Source: a virus
Reading direction: 5' to 3' (one strand)
Virus record (IMG/VR): IMGVR_UViG_3300043399_001340
Span: 1 to 22,461 of that record
DNA length: 22,461 bases
Shown: positions 19,053 to 22,461 of the stretch, in pieces
How positions within the stretch are numbered: position 1 is the stretch's first letter
Layout of the letters: each line of letters begins with the position of its first letter
Position numbers and translations under genes: made by a program
Notes under the pieces: generated by a model
The model's database searches: none
Told to the model about the DNA's origin: nothing
The model's input: the letters and a program-made list of their open reading frames with translations, nothing else

Positions 19053-22000
19053 TTATTCGCTGAGACCTTGCTTCCACATATCGTACTCGCGGCCCCAATC
19101 CACCATGGTACCTTCTGTGTCGGCGCCTGTTGCGGATCGGCTGTACGAGTTGGGCTTGATGCGGCCCAGGCCCTCGGTTTCATCGATCTTATCCAACAGG
19201 TTGAAGACGTCCGCCTTGTTAGCAGGCTCGGAATTGAAGCGCCCACGAATCTGAGTCACGTCCCACGTTTCCGAGCCAGGTTTCTTGGCCGCTTCGACGG
19301 TGATTGTCGGCATTCCTTGCTTGTCGCGCAAGGAATACACGCGCACCAGGCCATCTTCGAATGCCAGCTTGCCACCATAGGGCAGCCCAGTGTAGCCGGT
19401 GCCGTAACTGTCGCCGCTGGAGTAGCCGCCGACAGAGTGCTTCATGAGCTTGCCCTCAAGCTCCGTGGCCACCGGATCGGTGATCTGCACCCAGTTGCCT
19501 TCAATGCCTGGCGTGACCGGCTTGGTGAACTGCTGGAGCACCGTTGGCGGGATTTTGGCCCCACGGTCCGCCATTTCAATCGCAGTGCGGTAGTCGCGGA
19601 TGGGCGCCAGGGCACGCGTGCCTTCGATCAGGGCTTCTGGGAAGCTCATGCTCTTGAGCTTGTCCACAGGCACCTGTTTGAGCGCATCCACGACATTTTC
19701 AGGGCGCAGCAGGTCCATATTCGGGCTGATGTCGTACATCACCTCGCCCGAGCGCAGTGCGTACTGCACGTTCGACGGCATTGCGGCCTCGTTATTGACC
19801 AGGCGTTGCAGCATGGAGGTGCTGGACGGATATTCCTCAAACTCTGCCCGTGTAAAGCGGTCCACGGACGGCGCATTCTGCGCTTCGGCGGGTACGCCCT
19901 CTGCTGCCATCTTGCTTTTGATGCCTTCGCGCAATTCGCGGCTGCTGGGGCCCAAAACATCTTCTGGAGCAAGGGCCGTGGCCCGCACGCCGGTCATTTC
20001 ATCGTACATCCGCTCGAGTTCCTGCTTGGCCTGCAGGTGCCCACGGGCCTGCGGGAACTTGGCGGCGTCCACCAGGTACGGAGGGATCTTGCTGAGGTCC
20101 CGACCGAACGGATCTATGGCGCGTTCGCGGATTGCGGTGCGCAGCGGGTCATCCGCCGTGCCGTAGACGGTCGTAAAGTACCGCGGAGCCTTGGCCTTGA
20201 TGAATTCAACGAGCTCGTCGGGCGCGGTCTGGTCCCTGGCGGCCACTTTGCGGTAATCCGCCATCAATTCATCGAATTTGGAGATCGGTAGGTGCTCAGA
20301 ACCAGGCGGCGTGACGTACAAAACCGTGCCGCCCTTGGGCTTGACCGCAAAATTGATCGGAGCAGGGGTGTCAAAGCCCGGAGTGAGGCTCTGACCGGCC
20401 AACATGCGCTCATTAAGTGCCGATCCAGTCAGTTTTCCAAGCATTTTGGCCGCCGAACCGACCACCGGAGCGACCTGGGTGGCCGTGCCAGCGTAAAAAC
20501 CCGCCTGCCCCGCCGATTTGATGCCCGCATAGTCCGGATGCATCACCGAAAAGCCCTGCTCATCGGGCGGTGTGCCCAAAAAACCACTCACCGCAGCATA
20601 TGTGCGGGGGTCAGGCAGCGTATTGACGTCCCGCATGGCCGCCAGGCGCCTTGCGGCCTCACCTTGGCGGGCAATTTTGGGGTTGAAAGTGGCCGGTCGG
20701 GTCAAATCTGCCTGTTCGCCGGTCTCCGGAGAGCCATCGGCACGCTTGACGGGCAGTTTGATGCGCACTTCGCGACCGTCACGACCAATGTAGGCGTCGC
20801 CCAACTCATTCATCGCGGCCCGCGGGTCCAAAGTGACCAGGTTTTTGAGCATCCGGCCCGAGACAGTGAGCGCTTTTTCGCCTTTGCCCATCTTTTCGTA
20901 CGCCTCGACGTTGCCCTTGCGGCCTTCGTTGTAGAAATCGTACTTGTCGGTAATCACTGTCTCGCCGGTGGGCGACTTTTCGTAGCTGAACCGGCCCAAG
21001 GTCTGACCAACAGGCTGGAAACCGGGCCCGATTTCCTCACCCCGCGGATAATCCTGATACTGCACCGTCCCCTTTTGGGGGCGCCCGGTCCGCTGAACGG
21101 CTTTGTCGACAGCCTGCTGCATGGCAGCGAGCTCTTCCTGGCTGAAATTACCCTCGGTAATCGGCTCGCGGTTGCCCAGCAGTGTTGAGCCAAAGGTGCG
21201 CACGTCCATCGGCACAATCGACCTCAGCATCTGGGCCGCCGTTGACACCTCACCCCCCTCTGCCAAAAAAGAAGGCGCTTCAGGGAGAGTATCTACAGGG
21301 GCAGCAGGGGTCACAGGAGCTGGGATAAATTTTCCCGTCCTCAGCCGCTCAAGCACCTGGCGGTTGTGCTCCAACGGATCTGATGCCGCCACCACAGGCA
21401 AAACAGGGGTCGCTGGTGCAGAAACCGCTGGTGCAGGTGGCCGGGTAAGGAAAGTTTTCCACCGCTGGAAAAACGAAGACAGCGAAGGGGCAGCGGCTGG
21501 CCGAATAGGAACGAACTGCCCCGACTGTAACCGAGCAAGAACCTGACGGTTATGCTCGTTTGCATCCACCGCACCGCCATCAGCATACATCGTCACCGGC
21601 TCCATGCTGGAGGCAAACGGCGCATCCATGGAACCGACCACCCCACCGCCCGCCAGCATCTGCGGCTGCACCGGCTGCTCCGTGGGAAACGGCGACTTGA
21701 TGCTGATATCGGAGAGACCAGCAAGGGCCGCGGGCCGCGTTCCAGACTCCGCCAGCCACTTCTCCGCAATGCTCGGCTCGTTGTCAATGTCCTTGGAACC
21801 CTTTTCCTCGTCCGTGTCCGAGAGCACCGACAGCGCCAGGGCCGCCTGGTAGCTCGGGCCCAACTCGGACAGCGCCGTCATCCCCGAACGCAGCGCCGGT
21901 TCCATCACCTTCTCGGCCTCCGTCTGAATCGGTGTTTCACGTGAAACAGCAGGCGCTTTGGGCGAGCCGACCTTGCCCTCCAGGCTGGCCATCACCTGAC

Positions 22001-22427
22001 TGACCGTCTTGCCCTGAAGATTCGGATTGGCCTTGATCGCCGCTTTGCCCAGCACACTCTCCATCGGAGCATTGGGGTCAGCAGACAGGAAAGACTTGGC
22101 GCCAGAGGGACCAAAGTAGTGCGCCGCATACACCTCCGAGGCGCTCGGATCGCGGCCCAAGGCACTCTTGAGCTGATTCTGGTTGCTGGCAATGATGTCC
22201 AGCCCCACCCGAATGTTCTCGTCCGGATCAAACTTCTTGCCCGGCTTGCCCCCGTACTGCTTCCACGTGCTGTCCGTCACCTGAAACAAACCACCCGCCG
22301 TCGACGTCTTCGCCTTGGCCGAAGTAGACAGAGCACTCTCCGCCCTGGCTATCTTGAGCGCCAACTCCGGGTCAACACCCTTGTCCTGCGCCGCTGCGCG
22401 AATCTTGTCGATGAGTTCTTGGGCCAT
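19053..22427 (-). CDS. Large SLT transglycosylase fusion, probable ejected virion protein
   Basis: A 1124-residue protein. Residues about 5-115 form an SLT domain with catalytic-type Glu30 (LKIARAESAL), AGGLFQVTDSTWKQYGG (44-60), a DPDENIRVGLDII helix and YAAHYFGPSGA (100-110). Residues about 160-400 are low complexity and hold a duplicated EHNRQVLARLQSGQFVP / EHNRQVLERLRTGKFIP segment (291-307 and 353-369). Three Gly-rich motifs are also there (LAGGGVV, YADGGAV, LAEGGEV). Residues about 630-672 are Ala/Gly-rich and partly hydrophobic. Residues about 975-1080 resemble a PcfJ-type domain: KHSVGGYSSG, VRVYSLRDKQGMPTITVEAA and VTQIRGRFN. The SLT part would open peptidoglycan during DNA entry, like T7 gp16. 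It lies directly upstream of the portal gene; a GAGG site lies 10 bases before the ATG. Confidence 0.85.
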   Translation of the reverse strand: MAQELIDKIRAAAQDKGVDPELALKIARAESALSTSAKAKTSTAGGLFQVTDSTWKQYGGKPGKKFDPDENIRVGLDIIASNQNQLKSALGRDPSASEVYAAHYFGPSGAKSFLSADPNAPMESVLGKAAIKANPNLQGKTVSQVMASLEGKVGSPKAPAVSRETPIQTEAEKVMEPALRSGMTALSELGPSYQAALALSVLSDTDEEKGSKDIDNEPSIAEKWLAESGTRPAALAGLSDISIKSPFPTEQPVQPQMLAGGGVVGSMDAPFASSMEPVTMYADGGAVDANEHNRQVLARLQSGQFVPIRPAAAPSLSSFFQRWKTFLTRPPAPAVSAPATPVLPVVAASDPLEHNRQVLERLRTGKFIPAPVTPAAPVDTLPEAPSFLAEGGEVSTAAQMLRSIVPMDVRTFGSTLLGNREPITEGNFSQEELAAMQQAVDKAVQRTGRPQKGTVQYQDYPRGEEIGPGFQPVGQTLGRFSYEKSPTGETVITDKYDFYNEGRKGNVEAYEKMGKGEKALTVSGRMLKNLVTLDPRAAMNELGDAYIGRDGREVRIKLPVKRADGSPETGEQADLTRPATFNPKIARQGEAARRLAAMRDVNTLPDPRTYAAVSGFLGTPPDEQGFSVMHPDYAGIKSAGQAGFYAGTATQVAPVVGSAAKMLGKLTGSALNERMLAGQSLTPGFDTPAPINFAVKPKGGTVLYVTPPGSEHLPISKFDELMADYRKVAARDQTAPDELVEFIKAKAPRYFTTVYGTADDPLRTAIRERAIDPFGRDLSKIPPYLVDAAKFPQARGHLQAKQELERMYDEMTGVRATALAPEDVLGPSSRELREGIKSKMAAEGVPAEAQNAPSVDRFTRAEFEEYPSSTSMLQRLVNNEAAMPSNVQYALRSGEVMYDISPNMDLLRPENVVDALKQVPVDKLKSMSFPEALIEGTRALAPIRDYRTAIEMADRGAKIPPTVLQQFTKPVTPGIEGNWVQITDPVATELEGKLMKHSVGGYSSGDSYGTGYTGLPYGGKLAFEDGLVRVYSLRDKQGMPTITVEAAKKPGSETWDVTQIRGRFNSEPANKADVFNLLDKIDETEGLGRIKPNSYSRSATGADTEGTMVDWGREYDMWKQGLSE

Positions 22428-22461
22428 GGTCCGTGGTCCTCGGTCAAAGAGGAAATGTGCC

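Noticed and set aside
18840-20291. Plus-strand open frame of 483 codons opposite the SLT fusion and portal
   Set aside because: It spans two minus-strand genes with strong family matches; composition is His/Val/Arg/Leu-rich as in shadow frames, and no ribosome site stands out.
21938-21957. Possible parS-like sequence TGTTTCACGTGAAACA
   Set aside because: The 16-base palindrome TGTTTCACGTGAAACA does match the chromosomal parS core, but it lies within the coding sequence of the SLT fusion (codons of AVSRETP) with no parA/parB nearby in the window; a single coding occurrence cannot be claimed as a functional centromere, though a genome-wide search and ParB binding test would be worthwhile.

Overview
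The window is one contiguous block of a tailed-phage genome (or a prophage seen without its host flanks). It holds much of the virion-structure module plus the lysis cassette. Every credible gene lies on the minus strand, so transcription runs from the right end to the left. Genes are packed almost end to end: many starts overlap or touch the previous stop, and there is no gene-free stretch over about 155 bases. I see no terminase, integrase, polymerase, tRNA, rRNA or CRISPR array. There is no sheath, tube or tape-measure gene, while there are two T7 gp11/P22 gp4-like adaptor candidates and a nozzle-like protein. This points to a short-tailed (podovirus-type) phage. The strong AAGGAG-type ribosome sites and moderately high GC fit a Gram-negative host. 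Proteins of this kind are typical of environmental, often aquatic, phages of Proteobacteria, but the host cannot be named from the sequence.

In transcription order: (i) 22.4-16.6 kb, a large SLT transglycosylase fusion likely to be an ejected virion protein, then the portal, with a 47-codon gene hidden in the overlap with the portal 3' end. (ii) 16.5-12.9 kb, head morphogenesis: a small protein, a GroES-type co-chaperonin, a scaffold-like coiled-coil protein, a conserved head-module protein, a probable decoration protein and the major capsid protein. A strong intrinsic terminator follows the capsid gene. (iii) 12.7-10.5 kb, a run of small proteins, several basic or glycine-rich, interrupted by an endonuclease VII-type HNH gene. 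(iv) 10.5-7.5 kb, adaptor and connector candidates and minor structural proteins. (v) 7.5-2.4 kb, three successive fibre-like proteins, one made of fifteen exact 20-residue repeats, with a 62-residue protein between two of them. (vi) 2.4-1.0 kb, lysis: a 3-TM holin candidate, an HNH endonuclease and a GH24 endolysin. (vii) The left edge cuts a tail nozzle-like protein.

The genes form a coherent assembly line. The portal, scaffold, capsid and decoration proteins build the head, and the phage GroES probably retunes host GroEL for capsid folding. Adaptors and nozzle close the head and form the tail, the fibres bind the host, the SLT protein opens the cell wall on entry, and holin plus endolysin release progeny. 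Two free-standing nucleases sit in translationally coupled positions and look like intron-less homing elements or, for the endonuclease VII type, possibly a resolvase. I did not find a clearly new defence or mobile system. The most interesting items are the hidden overlapping gene, the SLT/PcfJ-like fusion, the repeat fibre, the phage GroES and the shared short motifs among virion proteins.
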